Below, piece by piece: positions 54,443 to 64,000 of a stretch of DNA of 64,000 nt (position 1 is its first letter; each line of letters opens with the position of its first letter). Under the pieces are notes generated by a model. It was not told where the DNA came from. It saw only the letters and a list, made by a program, of their open reading frames with translations, and searched no databases. Source of the stretch: Firmicutes bacterium TM09-10 (lineage in GTDB: Bacteria; Bacillota; Clostridia; Lachnospirales; Lachnospiraceae); assembly GCA_003481005.1 (NCBI GenBank), contig QUKC01000017.1:10829-74828 (forward strand), given 5' to 3'. The translations under genes and the position numbers were made by a program.

Positions 54443-56086
54443 ATGTTAATTCTTGATATTAATAAGGTGAGTAAAGATTTTGGCTTTGGCCCAATATTTG
54501 AAGATTTATCCTTTTCCTTAAATGAGGGAGAGAAGATTTCCATTATAGGATCTAACGGCGGTGGCAAATCGACGCTTTTAAAAATGATTGCGCAAATCGA
54601 AAAATGTGATGGCGGAACGATTAGCATTAAAAAAAATGCAAGAGTGGCTTATCTGGACCAGACTTCTCCGGATCAGCAGGACGATCGAATAGTGGAAGAA
54701 ATTTTAAGGGATGGCTTTGCTGGATTACTTAAGATTGAAAATGAGATAAACCGCATCTATGAAAACATGGCGACTATATCAGATATTGAAGAGTGTAACC
54801 GTATGGCGAACAGGGTCAGCATGTTGCAACAAAAATTTCAGGATGACGGAGGATATGAAATTGATACGGAAATCAATATGGTATGTAGCGGTTTATTAAT
54901 TCGGGAAGAGATGCGTTATCAGAATTACAACAGCCTGAGCGGGGGAGAAAAAACGTTGGTCCATCTGGCAAAAGGTTTGCTTGGAAAACCGGATTTGTTT
55001 TTATTGGATGAGCCGACCAATCATCTTGATCTCAAAAGAATAGAGTGGTTGGAAAATTATATTAAGACGTTTAAGGGGGCAGTTGTGGTGGTATCCCATG
55101 ACCGAAAATTTCTGGATCATGTGAGCAGCAAACTTTTGGAAATCGATAATGGAGAGGCAACGGTTTACAATACAAATTATTCAGGATATTTGATAGAAAA
55201 AGAAAGACGTTATAATTTGCTGATGGAAAACTGGGCGGAACAGCAGGCATATTTCAAGCGTTTGGAAGATAGAGCTAAGCGTATGGCACAGGCTGGGATG
55301 GCAACGAACAGTAAGGTTATGACGAGGAAAGCAGGGGTCATGTTTGCCCGTATTGAAAGAGAAAAGGAAAAGATGTCCTTAAAAAGGCCCTATAAGGCGA
55401 GGAAGTTTAATATAGACTTTCGTGAGCAGGATAAGGGCGGAAAAAATGCCATAGAAGTCAGCCATCTTAAAATCTGTACAGAGAACGGTAGGATGATTGT
55501 TGACGATGCCAGCTTTTCTGTTGGCGTGGGCGAACGTGTTTTTATGATAGGGAATAATGGCAGCGGAAAAACATCAATCCTGAAAATTATTTTAGGAGAA
55601 CAGGAGCTATCTTATCAGGGTGATATTATTGTTTCGCCAAATGTCCAGCTCGGTTATCTTCCTCAGATTATTAATTTTAGGAATAACAAGCAACAGGTAT
55701 TAGATTATTTCCAGCATGAAGTTGGTATTGGTGAAGAAAGGGCACGTTCAATTCTGTTTCGTTTTCATTTTGATCAGGAAAATGTAAAGAAAAGTGTTGG
55801 GAATTTATCGGGTGGAGAAAGAATCCGATTACGGCTTGCTGTTTTGATGCAGCAGTCGATGAATACATTGGTCTTCGATGAGCCGACAAACCATATCGAT
55901 ATACCAACTAGAGAAGCATTGGAAGAAGCAATAGAAAATTTTAATGGTACATTGTTAGTCATTTCCCATGATCGTTTTTTCATTGATAGATTTGCAGATA
56001 AAATCATTGAGATTGTAAATGGAAAAGCCACTACATATATTGGAAATTATGAAGATTATCAAACAAAGAAAAGCGGAAATATGTAA
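54443..56086 (+). CDS. ABC-F ATPase
   Basis: A 547-aa protein with two ATPase domains and no membrane helices. Walker A: SIIGSNGGGKSTLLKMI and FMIGNNGSGKTSILKII; signatures SLSGGEKTLVHLAKGLL and NLSGGERIRLRLAVLMQ; Walker B LFLLDEPTNHLDLKRIEW and LVFDEPTNHIDIPTREAL. ABC-F proteins act on ribosomes; several confer resistance to macrolides, lincosamides, streptogramins or pleuromutilins, but the linker does not allow a class assignment here. GGGAGG precedes the ATG at 54443. Two exporters follow. Confidence 0.93.
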   Translation: MLILDINKVSKDFGFGPIFEDLSFSLNEGEKISIIGSNGGGKSTLLKMIAQIEKCDGGTISIKKNARVAYLDQTSPDQQDDRIVEEILRDGFAGLLKIENEINRIYENMATISDIEECNRMANRVSMLQQKFQDDGGYEIDTEINMVCSGLLIREEMRYQNYNSLSGGEKTLVHLAKGLLGKPDLFLLDEPTNHLDLKRIEWLENYIKTFKGAVVVVSHDRKFLDHVSSKLLEIDNGEATVYNTNYSGYLIEKERRYNLLMENWAEQQAYFKRLEDRAKRMAQAGMATNSKVMTRKAGVMFARIEREKEKMSLKRPYKARKFNIDFREQDKGGKNAIEVSHLKICTENGRMIVDDASFSVGVGERVFMIGNNGSGKTSILKIILGEQELSYQGDIIVSPNVQLGYLPQIINFRNNKQQVLDYFQHEVGIGEERARSILFRFHFDQENVKKSVGNLSGGERIRLRLAVLMQQSMNTLVFDEPTNHIDIPTREALEEAIENFNGTLLVISHDRFFIDRFADKIIEIVNGKATTYIGNYEDYQTKKSGNM

Positions 56087-56103
56087 GAGAGGAGGCACCG
56101 GCA

Positions 56104-57909
56104 TTGGAACAGAAAACATCAAAATACGGAATCAGGCAGGTGCTGTCAAATAATCTGTTTTTGTTAAAGCAGATAGGAAGGGTTTCTCCGTGGAGGATAC
56201 CGGCAATTATGGTCGATGCGATGGCGGATTGGTCAAAGGGATTGATATTCCGGGTATTTGTGGTGGGATATGTGCTCAATCAGATACAGTCCGACACACC
56301 CCTTAAAAGGATTTTTTTTGTTGTGGGACTTTTGTCACTTCTTTCCTTTGCATGTCATCTGGTGAATATTTTTCTGAAGAATTGTTTTTTCCCCCGGTCA
56401 GACTTAAAGATACAGTCTCATTTCATGAAACTGGCTTTCGGCAAAGCGCGGGAGGCAGATTTGGAATGCTATGAGAATACGGAATATTATGAGAAATATA
56501 TCAGGGCATTGAATGCGCTGAAAAGTCGTCCAAGGATGGTCCTTGATTCCGTAGAAATGCTTTTCGGGGCGCTCTTTGGCTTTTTTGCATTATCCGGGAC
56601 AGCCCTTTCCATGGACGGATTTATGATTTTTTTCATCGTGCTCCAGATTGTGGCCAACTTTGTGTTTGCGCGGAAGGAAAATTGTGAACGCCGCGCTTAT
56701 GAGGTGGAGCTGGCTGAGGCTGACCGTCAGGCTGACTATATACGGCGGGTACATTATCTTCCTGAATATGCAAAGGAGCTGAGGACCACAAATATCAGCG
56801 ATGTGCTCTTTAAGCGTTTTATTGCGGCAACACAAAACGGGGTTAGGGTAATTAAGGAGCATGGATTAAAATGTGCGGTATACCGGCTGTTCGTGGATGC
56901 GGTATGTACACGGATGGGATATTATCTGGTCATCCTGTTTGCTGCTTTCCGTATTTTGGTGCTTAAAAATATGATGGTCGGTGACGGGCTTATGGTAGTC
57001 ATGGCGATGTTCAGCGTGACGGAAGCGCTGCTGGAGCAGGAGAACAGCTTTTTCCAGCTGCACGAGCACGCCATGTACATTGGCGACCTCAGGGAATTTC
57101 TGGAACATAAGCCCAAAATAAAGGAGAACAGCAAGGGAGCTGTCCCTACAGGACAGGTAAAGGAGCTTCGGGTAGAGAATCTGTCCTTTTCCTATTTTGG
57201 TTCTGAACGTAAGGTAATCGATGATGTCAGCTTTACCATCAAAGGCGGGCAGACAGTGGCGATCGTCGGGCATAACGGGGCAGGCAAGAGCACGTTGGTG
57301 AAGCTGCTCATGCGTCTGTATGAGCCGACTTCCGGTGCGATTTATCTGAATGAGAAAGAGATTGGGGAATATCAGCTCCATGCCTATCGGGATAGCTTTT
57401 CTGCTGTTTTTCAGGATTTCAAAGTGTTTTCCCTGACAGTGGGCGAAAATATCCTGCTGCGGCGTACTGCTGACGGCGACAAGGGGTTGCTGGAAGAATC
57501 CCTGCGGGCGAGCGGGATGGCTGAACGGATTTCAGCACTCCCGTATGGCACGGATACGATGATGACGCGGGAATTTGATGAGGAAGGAGTCTCCCTTTCC
57601 GGGGGACAGGCACAGAAGATCGCACTGTCCAGATTATATGCAAAGAACGCGCCTATCGCGATTCTGGATGAACCGTCCAGCGCGCTGGACCCTATCGCGG
57701 AATATGAGCTGTTTGAAAATATGAAGCGCATTTGCGAAGGGAGGACGGTAATCTTTATCTCGCACCGGCTTTCCAGCGCGATGTCGGCAGACGTAATCTT
57801 CATGATGGAGCATGGAAGAATTATTGAGCGGGGCAATCATGAAAGTCTGATGCGGCAAAACGGAAAATATGCGGAAATGTTCAGAAAGCAGGCAGAAAAA
57901 TATGAGTAA
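56104..57909 (+). CDS. ABC exporter half-transporter A
   Basis: A 601-aa protein: membrane domain (~1-340) and ATPase with Walker A VAIVGHNGAGKSTLVKLL (~389-397), Q-loop FQDFKVFSLTVGENI, signature SLSGGQAQKIALSRLYA and Walker B IAILDEPSSALDPIAEYE. Start is TTG at 56104 behind GAGGAGG. Overlaps the next gene by eight bases; the two are homologous and likely form a heterodimer. Substrate unknown; peptide export is plausible. Confidence 0.92.
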   Translation: MEQKTSKYGIRQVLSNNLFLLKQIGRVSPWRIPAIMVDAMADWSKGLIFRVFVVGYVLNQIQSDTPLKRIFFVVGLLSLLSFACHLVNIFLKNCFFPRSDLKIQSHFMKLAFGKAREADLECYENTEYYEKYIRALNALKSRPRMVLDSVEMLFGALFGFFALSGTALSMDGFMIFFIVLQIVANFVFARKENCERRAYEVELAEADRQADYIRRVHYLPEYAKELRTTNISDVLFKRFIAATQNGVRVIKEHGLKCAVYRLFVDAVCTRMGYYLVILFAAFRILVLKNMMVGDGLMVVMAMFSVTEALLEQENSFFQLHEHAMYIGDLREFLEHKPKIKENSKGAVPTGQVKELRVENLSFSYFGSERKVIDDVSFTIKGGQTVAIVGHNGAGKSTLVKLLMRLYEPTSGAIYLNEKEIGEYQLHAYRDSFSAVFQDFKVFSLTVGENILLRRTADGDKGLLEESLRASGMAERISALPYGTDTMMTREFDEEGVSLSGGQAQKIALSRLYAKNAPIAILDEPSSALDPIAEYELFENMKRICEGRTVIFISHRLSSAMSADVIFMMEHGRIIERGNHESLMRQNGKYAEMFRKQAEKYE

Positions 57910-59710
57910 GGAAAAAGAAAATACCGGGGAAAAGGCGAAGCTTTCTGCCGGGATAAAAAATACGGCATATCTGGTGCGCTATGTACGCCAGCATGTGCCG
58001 GCGCTGTTTTATACGAATATCATGACAGGTATCTTATGGGGATACCTGAATATAGCTTCCTCCGTGCTGGTGATAAAGGTCGTATTTGATATGCTCGGGG
58101 AGGGGCGTCCTTTTACAGACGTATGTAAATTCCTTCTGATGATGAGCGTGATCCTGCTTTTTGCTCTTGGAGTCATTTATTTTTGTGAGAAAAGGCTGTG
58201 GCCTGTCCAGAAGCTGAAATTGGGGAAATCCCTTCATGCGGAGCTGTTTTTAAAGGCGCAGAAAGCGGACCTTCGCTGTTATGACGATACAAAATTTTAT
58301 ACGGATTTTATCTGGACCGTTCAGAAAGCGGAAGAGGAGGTATATACGGCTGTCGGGAATCTGGGGAGCGTCCTGCTCCATGTACTGGCCTGCATCGGCG
58401 TTATCGCGGTCATGCTGGAGGTCGACCCGTTCCTTCTGGTGCTTACCGCAGCTTCTATGGCTTGTCAGTTCGTATTCCGGCTGCTGAAGACTAAAATGAA
58501 CTTTTACCGGGAGCTGAGTCTGAGACCCCTCGTAAAAAAATATGAATATATAAGCCGGGTCTTCTATATGCCGGACTATGCGAAGGAGTTGAGGATGAGC
58601 CGGGTCGACCGGCTGCTGACAGAGGAATTTGACGGCTGCATATCCAAAATGGATGCCGTATATAAAAAGCTGCAGTTTCGTCTGACGGCATTGGAAACCG
58701 GAGAGCAGATATGCAATGTCTTTTTGACGAATATGCTGTTGATTTTTGTACTGGTGTATAAAATCTTTATTGTAGGGTCTGTTTCAATCGGTGATCTGTC
58801 GGTATCCATTGCTGCAGTCGGGAAATTGAATTCCATGTACAGCGGTCTGCTGGAATCCCTTTCCCAGTTTGTACAGAGCGGGATGTTTGCCGATAAGCTG
58901 CGGACATTTCTTGACATAGAGCAAACGGTTGCTTCACCGGAAAATCCCGCCAGTTTACCGATAGTGCCCGGTGATATTGAATTTCGTGATGTTTCCTTCC
59001 GGTATGGTGACGGCGGATGGGTACTGCGGCATATCAATATGAAGATAAAAGCGCAGACAAAAGCTGCTGTCGTAGGGTATAACGGCGCGGGGAAATCCAC
59101 TCTTGTGAAGCTGCTGATGCGTTTTTATGATCCGACCGAGGGTGAGATACTGCTGAACGGTAAAAATATTAAAGAGTATGACCTGGATGAATACCGTCAT
59201 TCCTTTGGAACCCTGTTTCAGGATTTTCAGATATACGCTGCCAGTCTGGGAGAAAATGTAAAAATGGGACTGGTTGAAAGCAGGGATGAGGCGATGATAA
59301 AGAAGGCGCTCATGACGGCGGGGGTTGCTGACAACCTTCGTGACCTTTCCGTCCCGCTGCTTCGGGAATATGATAAAAACGGACGTCTGGTATCCGGCGG
59401 GGAAGCCCAGAAGATAGCGATAGCCAGAGCTTTCCTGAAAAATCCGCACACCTATATTTTAGATGAGCCGTCCAGTGCGCTGGACCCTATCTCCGAATAC
59501 AACCTTAACCGGACTCTGTTTGAGCTGTCAAAGGACAAAACGGTTATTTTCATATCACACCGCCTGTCCACGACCCGTATGGCGGAACAGATATATATGA
59601 TGGAACAGGGAAGGGTCATAGAAGAAGGAAACCATGAGGAACTGTTAGCCAGGGGAGGAAGGTATGCGGAAATGTTTGAAAAGCAGGCAGAGAAGTATCG
59701 GGAAACATAA
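57902..59710 (+). CDS. ABC exporter half-transporter B
   Basis: A 602-aa protein related to half A. Membrane domain ~25-345; Walker A AVVGYNGAGKSTLVKLLMRF (~392-400), signature LVSGGEAQKIAIARAFL (Gln of LSGGQ replaced by Glu), Walker B TYILDEPSSALDPISEYN and H-loop VIFISHRLSTTRMAEQI. All catalytic motifs are present in both halves, unlike the exporter at 12.9-16.1 kb. Confidence 0.92.
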   Translation: MSKEKENTGEKAKLSAGIKNTAYLVRYVRQHVPALFYTNIMTGILWGYLNIASSVLVIKVVFDMLGEGRPFTDVCKFLLMMSVILLFALGVIYFCEKRLWPVQKLKLGKSLHAELFLKAQKADLRCYDDTKFYTDFIWTVQKAEEEVYTAVGNLGSVLLHVLACIGVIAVMLEVDPFLLVLTAASMACQFVFRLLKTKMNFYRELSLRPLVKKYEYISRVFYMPDYAKELRMSRVDRLLTEEFDGCISKMDAVYKKLQFRLTALETGEQICNVFLTNMLLIFVLVYKIFIVGSVSIGDLSVSIAAVGKLNSMYSGLLESLSQFVQSGMFADKLRTFLDIEQTVASPENPASLPIVPGDIEFRDVSFRYGDGGWVLRHINMKIKAQTKAAVVGYNGAGKSTLVKLLMRFYDPTEGEILLNGKNIKEYDLDEYRHSFGTLFQDFQIYAASLGENVKMGLVESRDEAMIKKALMTAGVADNLRDLSVPLLREYDKNGRLVSGGEAQKIAIARAFLKNPHTYILDEPSSALDPISEYNLNRTLFELSKDKTVIFISHRLSTTRMAEQIYMMEQGRVIEEGNHEELLARGGRYAEMFEKQAEKYRET

Positions 59711-59786
59711 GTTTATGGGATACATAAATCTTTTACACGATAATTTGTATAAAATGGCTTAAAGGTATTATGTGCTGTGGAAAGGT

Positions 59787-61040
59787 ATGGATATCATTAT
59801 GAAAAAAATTTATAAAGGGTGGAGAAGTCTACACCTTTTTACTCGAACATTGATTGGATTCGGTATTGGTGTTACCTTGGGGGTGATATTAGGACCTCAA
59901 GCATCCATTTTTGAGTTTTTAGGGACAATTTTATTACGCCTAATTAATATGGTTGTTGCACCACTTGTGCTTTGTTTGCTGATTAGTGCGGCTGCTGATA
60001 TTAATGATTACAGGACATTAGGTAAAATTGGTGTGAAAACAATTGCGGTATTTATGGTAACAACAATATTTGCTGTCATTGTAGGTATGTTTTTTGCGCT
60101 TACTTTTAAAGTAGGTAAGGGAGTGGCTATTACTAATGAAGGGCTTGAGGCTACGACTGACGTAATTGTTCCTTCTATTGTAGATACTTTGATTAATATT
60201 ATTCCGAATAATATTTTTGAAGCATTAAGTGAATCAAATTTACTTCAAATAATTTTTTTCGCTCTTATTTTTGGGCTTGCGCTTAGCAAGTTGAAGGAAA
60301 AGGGAATTTTAGTAAACAAAGTTATTTATGGTTGCCGTGACGCTATGCTGAATATTACGAATATGGTATTAGAAATTACACCTCTTGGGGTGATGGGGAT
60401 TATGGCGAACGTAGTAGGAAAATACGGAATAAAAATTCTTTTACCATACGGAAAGGTAATCATTGTAACATTTTTAGCGTGTATATTTTTTTCACTATTG
60501 ATACATGGTCTGATTATGGCTCATTTTATAGGAAAGCTAAATGTAAGACATTTTTTCTTTGAAATGAAAGATGCCATTTTATTTGTTATTTCTACTTGTA
60601 GTAGTCTGGCGACGATTCCATTAACCCTTGCAGGAACTAAATGATTAGGAGTTGATGATAAAGTTTCTAATTTTGTAATTCCGTTTGGCGCAGTTGTAAA
60701 TATGGATGGGACAGCAATTTATGAAGCAATTGCTGTAATATTTGCAGCACAAATTTATGGAATTGAGTTAAGTATAACGCAGCTATTGCTCATATTATTA
60801 TCTGCTACTATAGCATCTATTGGTACAGCTGGTATACCGGGTTCTGGGCTTGTTATGCTGGTTATTGTTCTTAATGCAGCAGGACTACCTATAGAGGCGG
60901 TCGGTTTGTTGGCTGGAATTGATCGAATTCTTAATATGGCCCGCGTTGGTACCAATATAATAGGAGATGCTGCGACTGCAGTTGTTGTGGCAAAAACAAG
61001 AGGGGAAATGAGAGAAGCTGTAGAGTTGTATAAGTCTTAA
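59787..61040 (+). pseudogene. Dicarboxylate/amino acid:cation symporter (DAACS) with in-frame stop
   Basis: The frame from about 59787 encodes a sodium-dependent symporter (LGVILGPQASIFEFLGTILL, VVAPLVLCLLISAAADINDY, SLATIPLTLAGTK) and stops at TGA 60642-60644. The very next codons in the same frame continue the family (LGVDDKVSNFVIPFGAVVNM, DGTAIYEAIAVIFAAQIYG, GIPGSGLVMLVIVLNAAGLP) to 61040. One nonsense change therefore splits the gene. The start could also be 59799. Confidence 0.85.
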
Positions 61041-61200
61041 ATACCTCAATCTTCATAGAGAAAAAAATGTGTTTTTTTATAATCAATTATTGACCGCGTT
61101 TGAATGATGAATTTTAGCATCTGTTATTATTCCATATTTTTAAATAAGTAGATTTCAATAGTTACTATTTATATCTTGACTAACCGTTGGACGCTAAATA

Positions 61201-61243
61201 GTTCGTACAGTAAACGGGGGATATGTCCCGTTTATTGTACGAA
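61201..61243. repeat. Long hairpin in the intergenic region
   Basis: TTCGTACAGTAAACGGG pairs with CCCGTTTATTGTACGAA across an 8-base loop, with one G-U pair. No T run follows. 61041-61651 holds no recognisable gene. Confidence 0.6.
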
Positions 61244-61651
61244 TAGAATTCACTAATATTGTATTAAAATTCTTTTTCATATCTTTATAAAGGTAGTAAT
61301 TTTGTTATTTTTATTGTAACATTAGCCTTTTATATAATGTTGGACTACAGTATACTACAGCGCTGTCTCTTCATTCGAGAAATGTTTAAATATTTTCGCT
61401 TTGGTTTTATTTTTTGTGTTCTTTTGTCTGTATTATAATACTTACGGTAGTATTTCTTGATTGATAAAATGTGAGGATTTCATGAATATGATAGAAAAAG
61501 AGATATAGGGATGGGGAGAAAAAGTATTAAAACAAACAGAATAGTATCGATACAGCCTACCAATTAGGTTATTTTCATTGTATAATATATCTTTCCTTGT
61601 AATAGAGTTAGTAGAATGTCCAGAGTAGGAAAAGGAAGGAAATAAGAGCAA

Positions 61652-62389
61652 ATGATAAAAGCGGCAATATGCGATGATGATAAGTTATTTACAGGGCAGT
61701 TAGAGAGGCACCTTCACCTTGTAGCAGAAGATATTTCAATACCATTAGAAACAGAGATTTTTTTTGATGGAGCAGGATTTTTAGAAGAACTAAATAGAGG
61801 GACAAGGTATGACATTATTTTCATGGATATTGAAATGACACAGATGGATGGTATCTCGGCGGCAAAACAGCTTCGGCATCTTGATCCAACAGCATTGCTG
61901 GTATACATTTCGGGCTATGATCAATACTTTAGGCAACTGTTTGAAGTAGGTGTTTTTAGATTTCTTGATAAGCCGGTGAATACAGAGCAGCTGTCAGAAT
62001 GTTTTGTGGATGCCTGTAGGCAGATTTCTGATAGAAATGCTTGTTTTGAATATACATGTAAACGCGGTTTTTTCAGAATCCCGTTTCGAGAGATTGCATA
62101 TTTTGAAAGTGACCGAAGGGTTATACGTCTGTATCTTTGGAATGGGGAGCATAGAGAGTTTTATGGAAAATTAAATCGGATTGAAGAAGGAATGAAGGCA
62201 GGAGGAAGATTTTTCTTGCGAATCCATCAGTCATATTTGCTAAATTATGATTATGTTCGCCGGATGGATGGGACATCTGTAACACTCGCAATAAATGGAA
62301 AAGAAATCCAATTGCCAATTAGTTCTGACCGGCAGTATGAAATGTCTAAGCAGTTATGTGAATTGAAGAAAGGAAAATGGAATATATGA
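61652..62389 (+). CDS. LytTR response regulator, AgrA-like
   Basis: A 245-aa regulator: receiver domain (AAICDDDKLFTGQLERHL, phospho-Asp in YDIIFMDIEMTQMDG, Lys in FLDKPVNTEQLSE) and a LytTR DNA-binding domain (IAYFESDRRVIRLYLW, RFFLRIHQSYLLNYDYVR, EIQLPISSDRQYE). It pairs with the overlapping kinase; together with the downstream AgrD-like peptide it forms an agr-type quorum-sensing module. Its stop lies in the kinase start. Confidence 0.92.
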   Translation: MIKAAICDDDKLFTGQLERHLHLVAEDISIPLETEIFFDGAGFLEELNRGTRYDIIFMDIEMTQMDGISAAKQLRHLDPTALLVYISGYDQYFRQLFEVGVFRFLDKPVNTEQLSECFVDACRQISDRNACFEYTCKRGFFRIPFREIAYFESDRRVIRLYLWNGEHREFYGKLNRIEEGMKAGGRFFLRIHQSYLLNYDYVRRMDGTSVTLAINGKEIQLPISSDRQYEMSKQLCELKKGKWNI

Positions 62390-63699
62390 TGGAGTTGTTC
62401 ATCTTTGTGGTTTCAAAAGTTTTATTGTCTGCATTTTATCTGTTTACGGTTTATCAATACATGAAGATTTTTCTGGGAGAAGCGAGAAAAGGGTGGTTGA
62501 AAACCATTTTGTGGAGTACTTATTTTATTTTTCAGGTAGTATATAAATTTATACAGTTTTTATCTCCACAGTTTTTTTGGGTAATTACAACGATAAGTTT
62601 AATGATTTTGGCATATTTTTCCTTTCATGATAGCCAAAAGAAGAGTTTTCTTTTTTCGGTTATCATTAATGTAGTATGGATGATTGCGGAAGTAATAGTT
62701 ATGTTGTTTTTAAAGTATAGTGGTATGTCGGAACGGGTTTTAATTGATGCTTGTGGATTTTTAGCAACGATGATGATGCTCTTTATTTTGCAGATTTTAA
62801 AGCGGAGAGCAGAGAGCGGAGAGATATTGGGAAGACTTTCGACGTGGAGATTTATAGTTTTGATGTTAGTACCGTTATTTAGCGCATTATTGATTCATGT
62901 ATTATTCTGCATTGCAGATAAATATTTGGAATTTAGTGGAACTGCGGTAATGACAGGTCTTGTACTATTAGTGATTAATTATATGATTTTTGGTATATAT
63001 GAATGGTTGGTGCAAAGTGCGGGAATGAAAGAACAGATGCTTTTATATGAACGACAGTTGGAACTATATCAGAGGCAGACTCAGGAAAGAGAGAAGAGGG
63101 TAACGGAACAGAGGCAACTTCGTCATGATATGAAGCATCACTTGATAGCAATCCTTGGGGTGGCAAAGCATGAAAATAGTGTGCGGACATCAAGCTATAT
63201 TAAAGCACTTTTGGAGGAATGGAGTTCGTCTGAGCGGGAGAGCAGGATTAGTGGGAACAGTGTGGTAGATTCCTTACTGGGATACTATAGAGAGCAGGCG
63301 GAGGAATATAATATTCGGTTTGAATGTGAGGCGAAGCTGCCGGAAGATTTACCTTTTGAAGCGGGACGTCTAACTGTTATTTTTGGAAACCTGTTGGATA
63401 ATGCTTTAGAGGGGAGTCGGAAAACAGAGGACGCTTGGATATTGATCAAGGTATCTTATGAAAAGGGTGTGCTGTTTTTAAATATACGAAATATTTGTGA
63501 TTCAAAGCAGTTAAAGTTTTCAGATGGAAAATATATAACAACAAAACAGGAGCCGGAAAACCATGGTTATGGGCTGAAATCCGTGAAACAGGCTGTAGAG
63601 GCGTATAGTGGGAGCATGGAAGTGGAGTGTAAAGATAATGTTTTTGATGTTGCATTGGTTCTTTTTCCAAAATCTGACATGCAGATGGGATTTTTATGA
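62377..63699 (+). CDS. GHKL sensor histidine kinase, AgrC-like
   Basis: A 440-aa kinase with about six N-terminal membrane helices (residues 1-215), a coiled linker (LYQRQTQEREKRVTEQ), phospho-His in LRHDMKHHLIAILGV, and a GHKL ATPase domain (IFGNLLDNALEGSRKT, NHGYGLKSVKQAVEAY). The multi-helix input domain is typical for binding a peptide lactone. The start overlaps the regulator end by 13 bases. Confidence 0.92.
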   Translation: MEYMMELFIFVVSKVLLSAFYLFTVYQYMKIFLGEARKGWLKTILWSTYFIFQVVYKFIQFLSPQFFWVITTISLMILAYFSFHDSQKKSFLFSVIINVVWMIAEVIVMLFLKYSGMSERVLIDACGFLATMMMLFILQILKRRAESGEILGRLSTWRFIVLMLVPLFSALLIHVLFCIADKYLEFSGTAVMTGLVLLVINYMIFGIYEWLVQSAGMKEQMLLYERQLELYQRQTQEREKRVTEQRQLRHDMKHHLIAILGVAKHENSVRTSSYIKALLEEWSSSERESRISGNSVVDSLLGYYREQAEEYNIRFECEAKLPEDLPFEAGRLTVIFGNLLDNALEGSRKTEDAWILIKVSYEKGVLFLNIRNICDSKQLKFSDGKYITTKQEPENHGYGLKSVKQAVEAYSGSMEVECKDNVFDVALVLFPKSDMQMGFL

Positions 63700-63766
63700 C
63701 ATGAATAGGAATGGAAGATGAAAAAGTGGTAAAGTGTTAGTATAAAAATATGAGGAGGCAGGAATA

Positions 63767-63898
63767 ATGAAAAAGCAGTTGGCGATCCTGTTAAAAAGGG
63801 CTGCAGAAAAATCAGCAAAAGTTTGTGTTAATACAAGATGTTCATATCTTTCGTATCAGCCCAAACAGCCCAAGGACCTGAAAAAAATTGTAAAATAA
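63767..63898 (+). CDS. AgrD-like cyclic lactone autoinducer prepeptide
   Basis: A 43-aa peptide behind GAGGAGG: amphipathic basic leader MKKQLAILLKRAAEKSAK, core with Cys (NTRCSYLSY) and acidic/proline-rich tail QPKQPKDLKKI. It aligns with known AgrD peptides, where the sequence Cys plus four residues precedes xQPxxPKxL; a lactone ring over CSYLS is predicted. A second Cys (residue 20) precedes it. No agrB peptidase gene is in the window. Confidence 0.85.
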   Translation: MKKQLAILLKRAAEKSAKVCVNTRCSYLSYQPKQPKDLKKIVK

Positions 63899-63903
63899 TG
63901 ATG

Positions 63904-63940
63904 CAGCCATCTGGTGCAGCTTGCATTGGATGGCTGTTTT
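63904..63940 (+). terminator. Terminator after the AgrD-like gene
   Basis: CAGCCATC (63904-63911) pairs with GATGGCTG (63929-63936), followed by TTTT. Confidence 0.8.
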
Positions 63941-63945
63941 CATAT

Positions 63946-64000
63946 TTAATTATTTTTAACGTAAACGTCAAATCCTGCGCCTACCCTTAAATTTAACGCC
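63946..64000 (-). CDS. Possible 3' end of a leftward gene
   Basis: On the minus strand an open frame enters from the right edge and stops at 63946, ending VGAGFDVYVKNN. Too short to identify. Confidence 0.25.
   Translation of the reverse strand, partial: ALNLRVGAGFDVYVKNN

Noticed and set aside
60642..60644. Selenocysteine or recoded UGA in the symporter
   Set aside because: No selenocysteine insertion structure was recognised, transporters of this family do not use it, and UGA serves as a normal stop for other genes here.

Overview
The window looks like chromosome of a gut Lachnospiraceae-type Firmicute (Clostridium cluster XIVa). This is inferred from gene content: a split two-subunit transketolase, the long Firmicutes-type GalT, a VanW protein, MutS2, YhaM, SigV/RsiV, many strong GGAGG ribosome sites, TTG/GTG starts, and mobilisable-element genes typical of this family. 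No rRNA or tRNA gene and no CRISPR array was seen.

Region 1 (1-16.4 kb) holds the end of a pentose-phosphate operon (both transketolase halves and rpe), a large cytoplasmic transglutaminase-like protein, an oleate hydratase, a Nudix/2-hydroxyacid dehydrogenase fusion, an AraC regulator, a SigV/RsiV lysozyme-stress pair with a recognisable autoregulatory promoter, and an XRE regulator near a very asymmetric ABC exporter pair. Region 2 (16.4-18.5 kb) has two tandem paralogous membrane proteins and an intergenic stretch rich in inverted repeats. Region 3 (18.5-37.2 kb) is mostly conserved chromosome: galK-galT, a B12-binding radical SAM protein, nth, a DnaQ-like exonuclease, a 33-aa membrane peptide, VanW, a PurM-like protein, an Lrp regulator with an aminotransferase, trmL, a two-component system, mutS2, a degenerate HtrA-like protein and yhaM.

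Region 4 (about 38.56-53.26 kb) is interpreted as an integrated mobilisable element inside the 3' end of rlmD. RlmD carries about 100 extra C-terminal residues beginning after a VETVVLL motif, and the large serine recombinase at the other end finishes with an in-frame VETV motif. In between lie a DUF6061-type protein, a MacB/FtsX-type ABC transporter with its own two-component system, a sigma-like HTH protein, an alpha/beta hydrolase, a zinc-ribbon protein, a CHC2 primase, a P4/D5-type helicase, a MobV relaxase with a recognisable oriT, a small HTH protein under an operator-promoter, and the recombinase. No type IV secretion genes were seen, so the element should be mobilisable rather than self-transmissible.

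Region 5 (53.3-64 kb) is accessory and becomes AT-rich: an XRE regulator, a broken small gene, an ABC-F protein, two translationally coupled ABC exporters, a dicarboxylate symporter with an in-frame stop, and an agr-like quorum-sensing cluster (LytTR regulator, GHKL kinase, and an unlisted-size 43-aa AgrD-like prepeptide at 63767-63898). No AgrB gene is inside the window.
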